DNA of 64,000 bases from the NCBI RefSeq assembly GCF_016862315.1, contig NZ_BOMS01000025.1, positions 1 to 64,000 of the forward strand, written 5' to 3'. The position numbers and the translations under genes are program-made. The DNA comes from Actinoplanes palleronii. GTDB lineage: Bacteria > Actinomycetota > Actinomycetes > Mycobacteriales > Micromonosporaceae. This document shows, one piece after another, positions 9,545-17,933 of this stretch. How positions within the stretch are numbered: position 1 is the first letter of the stretch; every line of letters starts with the position of its first letter. Below the pieces are notes generated by a model. It was not told the origin of the DNA. It ran no database searches and was given only the letters and a program-made list of their open reading frames with translations.

Positions 9545-10173
9545 TCCTCGCCCTCCCCTTCGTCTTCTATTTCGTCGGCTTCTTCGTCGGTGTCGTCTTC
9601 GTCGCCGAAATCGGCTTCGTCCAAGCGCTTGAACTCGATCTGGACCTTGCCCGAACCGAGGTCGGCCCAGGCCACCTCGCGCTCGGCGCCGTCCACGTCC
9701 AGCGTCACGCCGGTGTCGTCGGTGCGCAGCACCCGGCCGGTCAGGCCGTTCACCGCGACCAGGCGGCCGGTGTTCCGGCGCCAGTGCCGCGGCTCGGTCA
9801 GCGGCCGGTCCACACCGGGTGAGCCGACCTCCAGCTGATATTCCCCGGCCAGCAGCTCGCCGCCGGATTCGTCCGCGGCGTCCAGCACGGCAGAGATCTC
9901 CCGTGAGACGATCGCCACGTCGTCCAGACCGACCCCGCCGTCCGTGTCCACCAGCACCCGGACCACGAACCGGCGGCCGGCCCGGGTCAGGGTCAGGTCC
10001 TCCAGGTCGTACCCCGCCGCGGTGACCACCGGCTCGACCAGCGCGCGCAACTTGGCGCGGGCGGCGGTCAGGTCGATGCGCGGGGCGACCGGAGTGCTCC
10101 GGGTCTCCTGCTGGCCTCGCCTGCCATCCTGGCGACCACCGGGCCGGGCCCCGGCGCGACCACGCTGCGTCAT
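9541..10173 (-). CDS. rimP: Ribosome maturation factor RimP
   Basis: A 210-residue 30S assembly factor. The body starts at [20 protein letters not shown] and contains [18 protein letters not shown], the signature of the N-terminal domain/linker, then an SH3-like C-terminal domain ([19 protein letters not shown]). The protein ends in a strongly acidic tail (about 25 residues of D/E). The first 35 residues are basic and low-complexity, starting [20 protein letters not shown]. The ATG at 10173 was chosen because upstream codons in frame show no family similarity and GAGAGG precedes it. First gene of the operon leading through nusA to infB. Confidence 0.93.
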   Translation of the reverse strand: MTQRGRAGARPGGRQDGRRGQQETRSTPVAPRIDLTAARAKLRALVEPVVTAAGYDLEDLTLTRAGRRFVVRVLVDTDGGVGLDDVAIVSREISAVLDAADESGGELLAGEYQLEVGSPGVDRPLTEPRHWRRNTGRLVAVNGLTGRVLRTDDTGVTLDVDGAEREVAWADLGSGKVQIEFKRLDEADFGDEDDTDEEADEIEDEGEGEE

Positions 10174-10194
10174 CGGGCTCGACCTCTCACTAGT

Positions 10195-10225
10195 TATTAC
10201 GCTGCCACGACTATATGCCGCCGGG
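10195..10225 (-). promoter_or_regulatory. Candidate -10 region for the rimP-nusA-infB operon
   Basis: Within an otherwise very GC-rich gap, the minus strand has TATAGT (10209-10218 area, read CATATAGTCG) and an AT-rich patch GTAATAACTAGT just upstream of the rimP ribosome site. Position fits a -10 box; no convincing -35 was found. Confidence 0.35.
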
Positions 10226-10368
10226 CAGTTCGTGGCCCCGCGGCTGACGCAGAGCGTAACGTGCCGGCCCTCCGGAGCTGGCGTCGCCGCTGGAGAATCA
10301 CCTGTTCCGCAGGTCAACGGCCCCGGACATCATCCTCCAAGGTGATGGTGTTGACTGGCTCGGTGCGG

Positions 10369-10833
10369 ATGAGCGATTCAGGACACACCCGCCGCCGGGT
10401 GCTGGGTGCGAGCGGCGCCCTGGCCGGCCTGGTCACCCTGAGCGGTTGCGGCCTCTTCGACGACGATCCGGAGCCCGCCCCGGCCCCGGACGCGCTGCAG
10501 CCGCTGCTGGACGAGGCGCTGACGCTGGCCGCGGCACACACCCGGGTGGCGCTGGCCCAGCCCGCCCTGGCCGCGAAACTCACCCCCCTCGCCGAGGCGC
10601 ACCGGGCGCACGCCGTGGAGCTGGCCCGGGTGATCGGCACCACCCTGCCGTCCGGTGGCGCGGCCCCCTCGGCCGCCACCACCGGCGCCGACACCGCGGC
10701 CGCGCTGCGCAAGTCCGAGCAGGCCGCGCAGAAGACCGCGGCCGCCGCCTGCCGCAGCGCTCCGGCCGAGCGGGCCGCGCTGGTCGGATCGATAGCGGCC
10801 GCTCGCGCCTCGCACGCGGAGGCGCTGCGCTAG
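10369..10833 (+). CDS. Predicted Tat/lipoprotein with ferritin-like helical domain
   Basis: A 154-residue secreted protein. Residues 5-25 form a signal with TRRRVLGASGALAGL and a lipobox ending LSGC, so it is probably a Tat- or Sec-exported lipoprotein anchored outside the membrane. The rest is Ala-rich and helical, with conserved-looking HTRVALAQPALAAKL and AEAHRAHAVEL segments, resembling DUF4439/ferritin-like bundles such as the next gene's product. It runs divergently from rimP and 28 bp before the DUF4439 gene, so the two are likely co-transcribed. An alternative ATG at 10345 adds eight residues. Function unknown. Confidence 0.75.
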   Translation: MSDSGHTRRRVLGASGALAGLVTLSGCGLFDDDPEPAPAPDALQPLLDEALTLAAAHTRVALAQPALAAKLTPLAEAHRAHAVELARVIGTTLPSGGAAPSAATTGADTAAALRKSEQAAQKTAAAACRSAPAERAALVGSIAAARASHAEALR

Positions 10834-10860
10834 TTTCCCGGACTGCGCTAGTTTCTCGAA
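10825..10860 (+). repeat. Tandem 18-bp duplication spanning a stop codon
   Basis: CTGCGCTAGTTTCCCGGA (10825-10842) is followed directly by CTGCGCTAGTTTCTCGAA (10843-10860). The first copy contains the last two codons and the TAG stop of the lipoprotein gene; the second copy fills the gap before the DUF4439 start. Two differences in 18 bases. Confidence 0.85.
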
Positions 10861-10861
10861 C

Positions 10862-11290
10862 GTGAAAGAGCAACTGGCCGGCGCGCTCGCCGCCGAGGAG
10901 GCGGCCATCTGGGCGTACGGGCTGATCGGTGTCCACCTGCGCGAGGGCTCCGAGCAGAACCAGGCCCGGGCCGCCGAGGACGAGCACCGGGTCCGCCGCG
11001 ACGACCTGGTCGACCGGCTCGCTCGCCTGCAGGCGAGCACCGCGCCCACCCCGGCCGGCTACGAGCTGCCGTTCCCGGTCGAGGACCGGGCCTCGGCGCT
11101 GAAACTCGCCGTCCAGATCGAGGACGGGGTGGGTCAGGCCTGGCGGGTGGTGCTGCCGGTGACCGAGAACGCCGACCGGACCGAGGCGCTGTCCGCGCTG
11201 ACCGACGCCGCGGTGCGCGCGACCAAGTGGCGGAAGCTCGCCAAGATCACCCCGCTGACCCTGATCTTTCCCGGTCGCCCGACCGCCTGA
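10862..11290 (+). CDS. DUF4439 ferritin-like protein
   Basis: A 142-residue cytoplasmic helical protein of the DUF4439 ferritin-like group. It starts (GTG) with KEQLAGALAAEEAAIWAYGL, where the EE pair and later EDEHRVRRDDL resemble di-iron ferritin-like helices, and ends with FPGRPTA. Actinobacterial DUF4439 genes are commonly divergent from rimP, as here, and may relate to metal or oxidative-stress handling, but no activity is established. Possibly co-transcribed with the lipoprotein upstream and the nucleotidyltransferase gene 17 bp downstream. Confidence 0.85.
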   Translation: MKEQLAGALAAEEAAIWAYGLIGVHLREGSEQNQARAAEDEHRVRRDDLVDRLARLQASTAPTPAGYELPFPVEDRASALKLAVQIEDGVGQAWRVVLPVTENADRTEALSALTDAAVRATKWRKLAKITPLTLIFPGRPTA

Positions 11291-11307
11291 GGGCCGAGAA
11301 TGGGACG

Positions 11308-12015
11308 GTGATCGACGGGATCGACGCCTCCTCGCCGCGTGCCGCGCTCGCCGTCCGGCTCTCGGACGCCGTCCGGTCCCGCTGGCCGGCCGACGTGCAC
11401 GCCGTCGGGATCCGCGGCTCGCTCGCGCACGGTGACGACTCGGAGACCAGCGACGTCAACCTGGTCGTGCTCACCCTCCGCCCGCGGACCGGCCCGAAGT
11501 CGAGCCTGCGCAAGGTCGACGGCGTCCCGGTCGAGCTCGAGGTGCTGACCGCCGACGAGGCGCTGGCACAGGCCCGGCAGCTCACCCCGCGCTGGCCGCT
11601 GCTCGCCGACCGGTACATGACCGTCTATCCGCTGCACGATCCGACCGGCTGCTTCAAGGAGCACCGCGAGGCACACCAGGACCTGCTCGCCGAGGCCCGC
11701 CCGGCCGAGTTCACCCAGCTGGCCCGGCACAACTGGGCGATCGCGAACGGCGCCCGCCAGCGAGCGATCCGCCTGGCCCAGTGGCACGACACCGACGCCG
11801 CGCTCGTGATGATCGCCCAGGCCCGGGTCAACGCCGCCCTGGTCACCGGATTCCTCACCCGCACCTGGTTCCGCAACGCCGTGGACGCGGTGAAGCACAC
11901 CGGCGTCGCCGCCGCCGACATGCAGGAGCTCGGCGCCATCCTCCGCTACCAGGCCGAGGAGCTGGCCGCTCGCGGCCGCCCGATCGACGGCACGCTCGGC
12001 GCCCTCTTCGACTGA
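11308..12015 (+). CDS. Nucleotidyltransferase-fold protein (aminoglycoside nucleotidyltransferase-like)
   Basis: A 235-residue protein with the pol-beta-type signature GSLAHGDDSETSDVNLVVLT near residue 38: Gly-Ser, then about ten residues, then D-x-N where the classical motif is D-x-D, then a third acidic residue in VELEVLT near 78. The C-terminal half is helical (RQRAIRLAQWHDTDAALVM), as in kanamycin-nucleotidyltransferase-like proteins. The Asn in place of the second metal-binding Asp may reduce or remove catalysis. GTG start at 11308 chosen because the fold begins soon after and upstream codons overlap DUF4439. Substrate unknown. Confidence 0.75.
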   Translation: MIDGIDASSPRAALAVRLSDAVRSRWPADVHAVGIRGSLAHGDDSETSDVNLVVLTLRPRTGPKSSLRKVDGVPVELEVLTADEALAQARQLTPRWPLLADRYMTVYPLHDPTGCFKEHREAHQDLLAEARPAEFTQLARHNWAIANGARQRAIRLAQWHDTDAALVMIAQARVNAALVTGFLTRTWFRNAVDAVKHTGVAAADMQELGAILRYQAEELAARGRPIDGTLGALFD

Positions 12016-12048
12016 CCGCTGTCCGCTTCCGGTCAACCCACGATCAAC

Positions 12049-12330
12049 CCCATGTGGTACGAGTACGGAGCGGCCCGCCGCAGGCTACGAGCCACGCCCC
12101 GGGCCGGTCTCGCGCCAGACCCGCTCACCCCCGGACCGCAGCGCGCCTCCCGGTTCCCCGGCTGGTCCTCAGGGGTGTCTCAACGGCGTTGAGACACCCC
12201 TGAGAGCCAGCCAACCCCCGCAAGGCGCGTCACGGCCCGGACCGGCCGCGGCCTCGCGCGAGGCCTCACGGGCGGGACGTGGCTCGTAGCCTGCGGACGT
12301 GCGCTCCGTGTCCGTACCACATCAGGTGTT
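12049..12330. repeat. 280-bp inverted repeat centred on a 53-bp palindrome
   Basis: Between two convergent genes. The outer left arm (12051-12098) and the reverse complement of the outer right arm (12276-12323) share ATGTGGTACG, GGAGCG and GCAGGCTACGAGCCACG, about 40 of 48 bases. A weaker middle part shares GCGCGCCT-type sequence, and the centre is the repeat element at 12160-12212. The left arm opens a 46-codon frame on + (12052-12192, MWYEYGAARRRLRAT); the right arm opens an 18-codon frame on - (12266-12322, [15 protein letters not shown]), whose ATG overlaps the stop of the VIT-like gene. Could be a large bidirectional terminator, an inverted duplication or a small mobile element. Confidence 0.8.
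12160..12212. repeat. 53-bp palindromic repeat element
   Basis: Arms of 26 bases (GGCTGG...CAACG and CGTTGAG...CCAGCC) are complementary except for two adjacent positions. Same family as 1-41, 38190-38242 and 38253-38305. Intergenic, between convergent gene ends. Confidence 0.85.
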
Positions 12331-13017
12331 GACGCCGATCAGGGTGCCGATGGCGAAGGTGGCGCCGGCGGCCAGGGCGCCGAGGACCAGCTGCCGGAGG
12401 CCGCCCAGCCACCAGGGGCGGGCGGTGAGACGGGAGATCAGCGCGCCCACGGCGAACAGGCCCAGGCCGCCGGCCGACAGCGCCACCCACAGGTTGTCGT
12501 AGCCGAGGATCAGGGTGAGCAGCGGGATCATCGCGCCCACCGCGAAGCAGACGAACGACGACGACGCCGCGGTCCACGGGCTGGGCAGCTCGTCCGGCAC
12601 CACGCCCAGCTCCTCCTGGGCGTGCACCCGCAACGCCTGCTCCGGGTGGACCTTGAGCACCTCGGCGACCTGACGGGCCAGCTCGGGTGGCAGGCCACGG
12701 GCGGTCCACACCTCGACCAGCTCGTCCGCCTCGCCCTCCGGGTTGACCCGCAGCTCGTGGAGTTCCTTGTCGAGCTCCGCGGCGATCTGCTCGTTCTGGG
12801 TGCGGACGCTGGTCCACTCGCCGATGCCCATCGAGATCGCGCCGGCGACCAGGCCGGCCACCCCGGTCAGCACCAGCAGGTGCCGGTCGGTGCTGGCGCC
12901 GCCCACGCCGGCGATCAGCGCGATGTTGGTGACCAGGCCGTCCATCGCGCCGAACGTGGCAGCGCGCAGCCAGCCGCCGGAGACGTCGGCGTGGTGGTGC
13001 TCGGCGACCGCGGTCAC
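12322..13017 (-). CDS. VIT1/CCC1-family transporter-like membrane protein
   Basis: A 231-residue protein of the VIT1/CCC1 family (Fe2+/Mn2+ vacuolar-type transporters; bacterial members are probable metal exporters). The N-terminal helix pattern [20 protein letters not shown] is diagnostic, followed by [14 protein letters not shown] and a cytoplasmic Glu-rich helical domain ([14 protein letters not shown]) of the type that binds metal in plant VIT1, then three C-terminal membrane segments. The GTG start at 13017 overlaps the map stop by four bases, so it is translationally coupled to map. Transported ion not provable here. Confidence 0.88.
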   Translation of the reverse strand: MTAVAEHHHADVSGGWLRAATFGAMDGLVTNIALIAGVGGASTDRHLLVLTGVAGLVAGAISMGIGEWTSVRTQNEQIAAELDKELHELRVNPEGEADELVEVWTARGLPPELARQVAEVLKVHPEQALRVHAQEELGVVPDELPSPWTAASSSFVCFAVGAMIPLLTLILGYDNLWVALSAGGLGLFAVGALISRLTARPWWLGGLRQLVLGALAAGATFAIGTLIGVNT

Positions 13018-13871
13018 GGCAGGGTCAGGATCTCGGACCCCTCCTCGGTCACCACCAGGGTGTGCTCGAACTGGGCGGTCCACTTGCGGTCCTTGGTGAC
13101 CACCGTCCAGTTGTCCTTCCAGACGTCGTACTCATACGTGCCGAGGGTGATCATCGGCTCGATGGTGAACGTCATGCCCGGCTCCATCACGGTTTCCAGA
13201 CGCGGGTTGTCGTAGTGCGGGATGTAGAGGCCGGAGTGGAACGTCTCGCCGATGCCGTGGCCGGTGAAGTCGCGGACCACTCCGTAGCCGAACCGGCGGG
13301 CGTACGCCTCGATCACCCGCCCGATCGCGTTGATCGGCCGGCCCGGCGCGACCGCGCGGATGCCGCGCATCATCGCCTCGTGGGTCCGCTCGACCAGCAG
13401 CCGGGCCTCCTCGCTGACGTCGCCGACGCAGAACGTGGCGTCGGTGTCGCCGTGCACCCCGTTCAGATAGGCCGTGACGTCGACGTTGATGATGTCGCCG
13501 TCCTCGAGCACCGTGGTGTCCGGGATACCGTGGCAGATCACCTCGTTCAGCGAGGTGCAGCAGGACTTCGGGAAGCCCTTGTAGCCCAGGGTCGACGGGT
13601 ACGCCCCGTGGTCCAGGATGAACTCGTGCACCACCCGGTCGATCTCGTCGGTGGTCACACCCGGCTTGCAGTGCTCACCGGCCAGCTGGGTGGCCTGCGC
13701 GGCGATCCGCCCGGCGATCCGCATCTTCTCGATCGTCTCGGGGGTCTGCACGTGGGAGCCGCGCCACTCCTTCGGGCGCTTCTTGCCGACGTACTCCGGG
13801 CGGACGATGGTGGCCGGGACCGATCGCTCACGCGACTGCTTACCCGGCACGAGAGGCGCACGTACGGTCAT
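13014..13871 (-). CDS. map: Type I methionine aminopeptidase
   Basis: A 285-residue dinuclear-metal peptidase that removes N-terminal Met from new proteins. The metal/active-site residues are present in order: CHGIP (His), INVDVT and HGDTDAT (two Asp), GHGIG (His), TIEPM (Glu) and QFEHT (Glu). The N-terminal 40 residues ([15 protein letters not shown]...) form the extension with an SH3-ligand-like PxxP region common in actinobacterial MetAP1c. ATG at 13871; an in-frame ATG two codons upstream is less likely. The VIT-like gene overlaps its end. Confidence 0.96.
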   Translation of the reverse strand: MTVRAPLVPGKQSRERSVPATIVRPEYVGKKRPKEWRGSHVQTPETIEKMRIAGRIAAQATQLAGEHCKPGVTTDEIDRVVHEFILDHGAYPSTLGYKGFPKSCCTSLNEVICHGIPDTTVLEDGDIINVDVTAYLNGVHGDTDATFCVGDVSEEARLLVERTHEAMMRGIRAVAPGRPINAIGRVIEAYARRFGYGVVRDFTGHGIGETFHSGLYIPHYDNPRLETVMEPGMTFTIEPMITLGTYEYDVWKDNWTVVTKDRKWTAQFEHTLVVTEEGSEILTLP

Positions 13872-13950
13872 GCACACAGCCTATCCGCCGCCCGGGGCCT
13901 CGTTCGGTGGTGTCCTTGCCGCTCCCAGCACGCTGTGAAATCGTGTAATC

Positions 13951-14283
13951 GTGGATCAAGAGGGCGAGGACCCGACATTCTCGGCGACCGGCGTGGTCAC
14001 CGGCGACCGGGTCACCGTGACCGTGACCGGTGAGGTGGACATGGCCACCGCGGACGCCCTCTTCCAGGCCGCCACCCCGGCCCGGATCACCGGCGCGACG
14101 ATCGACCTGCGGGCCGTGTCGTTCTTCGACTCGGCCGCCATCCACACCCTGGTCCGGCTCGCCGAGGTCTACCCGGGGACGTTCGAGGTGTTCCCGTCCG
14201 ACCGGGTCCGCCGGGTGCTGGACATCTCCGGCCTCGGTGAGCAGCCCTGGCTCAGGCCGGCGCAGACAGATCAGCCCGGCTGA
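13951..14283 (+). CDS. STAS-domain protein, anti-sigma-factor-antagonist type
   Basis: A 110-residue single STAS domain: EVDMATADAL at about residue 28 and the phosphoacceptor region TIDLRAVSFFDSAAIHTLV at about 50, where the DS serine is the usual site phosphorylated by an RsbW/SpoIIAB-type kinase. Such proteins release or bind partner-switching kinases. Start is a GTG. Its last 32 bases overlap, tail to tail, the gene for the large sensor protein on the opposite strand, which carries its own RsbW-like kinase and PP2C domains, making the two plausible partners (inference). Confidence 0.88.
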   Translation: MDQEGEDPTFSATGVVTGDRVTVTVTGEVDMATADALFQAATPARITGATIDLRAVSFFDSAAIHTLVRLAEVYPGTFEVFPSDRVRRVLDISGLGEQPWLRPAQTDQPG

Positions 14284-17200
14284 TCGGCCTTCGCAAGGTC
14301 ACCGCGGTGCCCTCCGCGGAGCGGTGCACGGACAGCTCGGTCAGCGCGCCGATCAGCGCCAGCCCGCGCCCGCGGAAGCCGGCGTCGGTGGCCGGCCGCC
14401 ACCGCCCGGTGTCCCGGACGATCACGATGATCGCGTCCGGCTCCACCGACGCCTCCACGACGATCACCGGTTCGGCCGGGTCGATCGGGTGCTCGATCGC
14501 GTTCGCCGCGGCCTCGGAGACCGCCACGATCAGGTCGAACAGGTCCGCCTCCGGGACCGCGTGCGCGGTCAGGAAGTCCTCCAGCCGCTTGCGGACCACG
14601 CTGAGCCGGGTCGGGTCGGAGGGCAGCCGCATGACGAACTCACGGGGCTCGGTCGCCTCCAGCGCGATCATCGCGATGTCGTCCCGCCTCTCCTGTCGGG
14701 TGGCCTTGGCCAGTAGTGCGTCCAGCAGATCTTCGACGTGCTCGGTGGGCGCCGCCGCGTCCGTGGTCAGCTCGGCCAGGCCGGCGTCGATGCCCTGCCT
14801 GCGGTCCTCGACCAGCCCGTCGGTGTAGAGCAGCAGCCGGTCGCCCGGAGTGAGCTGCGCCGTCCTGGTCGGGTAGGTCACGTGGCCGAGCGCGCCGATC
14901 GGCGGGCCGAGCGCGCTGGTGTAGACGAACACGCCCGGCTCGCCGCGAGTGATCCGGATCGGCGGCGGGTGGCCGGCCGAGGAGTACCGGATCACCCCGG
15001 TCCGTGGATCGAACCGTACACAGAGCACTGTCGCGAACTGCCGCCGGCCGAGCGTGTCCACCAGGCGGTTGAGGCGGCTCAGGGCCGCTCCGCAATCAAA
15101 ACCTTCGAGTACGTACGCCCGGAGCGCGTTGCGCAGCTGGCCCATCGCGGCGGCGGCCTGCACGCCCTTGCCGACCACGTCGCCGATGACCAGGAAGAGC
15201 CCGCCGTCCGGGGCGGCGATCACGTCGTACCAGTCGCCGCCGACCCGGGCCTCGCTGCTGCCCGCGACGTACCGGCTGGCCACCACGGCGCCGGGGACCC
15301 GGGGCAGGGACTGCGGGAGCAGGCTGTGCTGCAGGGTGCTGGCGATCCGGTGTTCGCTCTCGTAGAGCCGGGCGTTGGCCAGCCGCAACCCGATCAGCCG
15401 GGCCAGCTGGGTGAGCACCATCGGCTCGACCGGCCCGTCCGGCCCGGACCAGACCCGCAGCTCACCGAGGGACACCCCGGCGGTGTCCGGCAGGGGCAGC
15501 ACCAGGTCCGGTTCATCACCCACCTCGGCGCCGGCGTCCCGTTCGGCGTGCGCGTCCGGGCCGGCGGCCAGCACCACCCGGCCGGCCGAGGTCATCGCCA
15601 GCGCGTGCCGGGCGGCCAGGTCGAGCACCTCGGCGGTGCCGGCCACCGCGTTCAGCGCCACGGCCGCGTCGACGAGGCCGCGCAGCCGGTTGACCGTCTC
15701 CCGGCGCAGCTGGCCGAGTTCCAGGTTGGCCCGGACCCGCGCGGTCAGCTCCCGGGTGGAGAACGGTTTGACCAGGTAGTCGTCGGCGCCGGCGGCCAGG
15801 CCCTCGACCGCGGACTCCTCGCCGGCCCGGGCCGAGAGCACCACGATCGGCACGTCCCGGGTGCGCTGGTCGGCGCGGAGCGCGGCGATCAGCGCGAAGC
15901 CGTCCAGCCCGGGCATCATCACGTCCGTCAGCACCAGGTCGAACGGCCGTTCCCTGGCCAGCGCCAGGGCGGACTCGCCGTCCACCGCGCCGACCACCTC
16001 CCAGTACGGGCTGAGCAGCCGGGTCACGTGCTCGCGCAGGTCGGCGTTGTCGTCGGCGAGCAGGATCCGCCCACCGTGGCGGTCCGAAGCCGGCCGAGTC
16101 CCTGGTTCGTCCTCGTCGCCGCGGTCCGGCGCCGGGCGGGCCGCGGGTTCGCCGTCGCCGGCCCACCAGGCGGCCTCGTCGACCCAGAGGCGTGAGTCGG
16201 CGCCGGCCGTCACCGGGGCCGGGTCGTCGTCGATCCGCTCGGCCGGCAGGTGCGCGGCGCCGAACGGGATCCGGACCGTGAACTCGCTGCCGACGCCGAG
16301 CTCGCTGTGTACCTCGACCGACCCGCCGTGCAGCTCGGCCAGCTCGCGGACCAGTGCCAGCCCGATGCCGGTGCCCTCGTGGCTGCGCGACCAGGCGCCG
16401 GTGACCCGGTGGAACCGGTCGAACAGCAGGGGCTGCTCACTCGCCGGGATGCCGACACCGGTGTCCCGGACGCAGAGTTCGGCGTGGCTGCCGGTCACCC
16501 CGACACGGACGTCGACCCGTCCCTCGCGGGTGAACTTCACCGCGTTCGAGAGCAGGTTGAAGACGATCTTCTCCCACAGTTCGTGGTCCACGTGTACTCG
16601 TACGGGGGACGACGGCGTCTCGATCACCAGCTCCAGCCCGGCCCGGTCGGTGGCCGGCCGGAACGCGGTGGCCAGCCGCGCGGTGTGCCCGGCCAGATCG
16701 GTGGGCCGGTAGACCGCGCGCATCCGCCCGGACTCCAGCCGGGAGAAGTCCAGCACCGTGTTGACCAGCTTGAGCAGGCGCAAGCCGTTGCGGTGCACCG
16801 GGAGCAGCCGGTCGCGCAGCACGGGCGTGGTGTCCGGCGCGTCGAGCAGATCCTCCAGCGGCCCCAGGATCAGGGTCAGCGGGGTACGGAACTCGTGGCT
16901 GACGTTCGAGAAAAAGTCGATCTTGGACTGGTCCAGCGCGGCCAGCTCGGCGGCCCGGCGGCGCTCCTGCGCGTAGGCCCGGGCGGTGGCCACCGCCTGG
17001 GAGATCTGCGCCGCGGCCAGGTCGAGGAAGTCGCGGTAGTCGCCCTCCAGCCGCAGGAACCGGCTCACCCCGACGACCACCGCGCCGACCGTCTCCGCGC
17101 CGGCGCCGATCGGCAGCACCAGCGCCTCGTCGGCGGCCCCGGCGGCCGGCTCGGTCACCTCGGCGAGCGGCACCCGGCCCGGGCGACCGCTGGCGATCAC

Positions 17201-17857
17201 CGCACGGATCGCCGGGTGCGCGCCCTGCCCGTCCAGCACCACGGCGGCGAACGGCACGTCGTTGGCGTTCTCGCCGAGCACCGCGGCGGCCTCGGCGGCC
17301 AGCGCGGCCGGGTCGGGCGAGCCGGCCAGGCGACGGCCCAGCGCGGAGAGGGTCCGCACCCGCCGCTCCCCCAGCACCCGGCCGGTGGTCTCGGCGACGA
17401 TGCAGCTGATCCCGGTGATCGAGCCGTCCGCGCCCCGGATCGGGTCGTACGAGATGTCGAAGTACGTCTCCTCCAGGAAGCCGTACCGTTCCAGCATGAA
17501 GAGCAGGTCGCCGGCGTAGAACGCCTCGTCGGCGTCGTGCACCCGGCGGAACAGGTCGTGGATCATCTCCCAGGCCTCGGCCCACATCTCGGCGCCGGGA
17601 CGGCCGAGGTGCTCCGGGTGCTTGCTGCCGGTCACCGGGATGTACCCGTCGTTGTAGAACACCGCGTGCTCGGGGCCCCAGAAGATGCAGATCTGCGCGC
17701 GGGAGGCGAGCGCCGTGATCACCGCACCGGCCAGCTCCGGCGGCCAGGTGGACGGGTCACCGGCCGGCGACGTGGACCAGTCCAGGGTGGCCATCCGGCG
17801 GCCCATCTCGCCGCCGCGCTCGAACGCGACGCGCAACCGGGCCGGCAGGGCACCCAT
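14252..17857 (-). CDS. Hybrid sensor kinase with REC, PP2C phosphatase and RsbW-like kinase domains
   Basis: A 1201-residue signalling protein. In order: a PAS-like domain (30-160), GAF (170-295), HisKA with phosphoacceptor His in FSNVSHEFRTPL (about 321), HATPase with DTGVGIP and GTGIGLAL (435-550), a receiver domain with ILLADDN and LVLTDVMMPGLDG (600-720), a second GAF (735-850), a SpoIIE-type PP2C phosphatase with GGDWYDV, GDVVGKG, SSAGHPPP and RDDIAMI (870-1070), and a C-terminal RsbW-like ATPase (VSEAAANAIEHP, RGRGLALIGAL). It can be read as a complete phosphorelay feeding partner switching. Start at 17857 chosen for GGAGG five bases upstream; a GTG at 17908 has no such site. Cytoplasmic. 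Confidence 0.93.
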   Translation of the reverse strand: MGALPARLRVAFERGGEMGRRMATLDWSTSPAGDPSTWPPELAGAVITALASRAQICIFWGPEHAVFYNDGYIPVTGSKHPEHLGRPGAEMWAEAWEMIHDLFRRVHDADEAFYAGDLLFMLERYGFLEETYFDISYDPIRGADGSITGISCIVAETTGRVLGERRVRTLSALGRRLAGSPDPAALAAEAAAVLGENANDVPFAAVVLDGQGAHPAIRAVIASGRPGRVPLAEVTEPAAGAADEALVLPIGAGAETVGAVVVGVSRFLRLEGDYRDFLDLAAAQISQAVATARAYAQERRRAAELAALDQSKIDFFSNVSHEFRTPLTLILGPLEDLLDAPDTTPVLRDRLLPVHRNGLRLLKLVNTVLDFSRLESGRMRAVYRPTDLAGHTARLATAFRPATDRAGLELVIETPSSPVRVHVDHELWEKIVFNLLSNAVKFTREGRVDVRVGVTGSHAELCVRDTGVGIPASEQPLLFDRFHRVTGAWSRSHEGTGIGLALVRELAELHGGSVEVHSELGVGSEFTVRIPFGAAHLPAERIDDDPAPVTAGADSRLWVDEAAWWAGDGEPAARPAPDRGDEDEPGTRPASDRHGGRILLADDNADLREHVTRLLSPYWEVVGAVDGESALALARERPFDLVLTDVMMPGLDGFALIAALRADQRTRDVPIVVLSARAGEESAVEGLAAGADDYLVKPFSTRELTARVRANLELGQLRRETVNRLRGLVDAAVALNAVAGTAEVLDLAARHALAMTSAGRVVLAAGPDAHAERDAGAEVGDEPDLVLPLPDTAGVSLGELRVWSGPDGPVEPMVLTQLARLIGLRLANARLYESEHRIASTLQHSLLPQSLPRVPGAVVASRYVAGSSEARVGGDWYDVIAAPDGGLFLVIGDVVGKGVQAAAAMGQLRNALRAYVLEGFDCGAALSRLNRLVDTLGRRQFATVLCVRFDPRTGVIRYSSAGHPPPIRITRGEPGVFVYTSALGPPIGALGHVTYPTRTAQLTPGDRLLLYTDGLVEDRRQGIDAGLAELTTDAAAPTEHVEDLLDALLAKATRQERRDDIAMIALEATEPREFVMRLPSDPTRLSVVRKRLEDFLTAHAVPEADLFDLIVAVSEAAANAIEHPIDPAEPVIVVEASVEPDAIIVIVRDTGRWRPATDAGFRGRGLALIGALTELSVHRSAEGTAVTLRRPISRADLSAPA

Positions 17858-17933
17858 CGAAGCCTCCGCGGGGGTTCGGTTGACCGGAAAGTCCGGCTCC
17901 CGACGCACGTTAACATCGGGTCGCCCGGCACGC

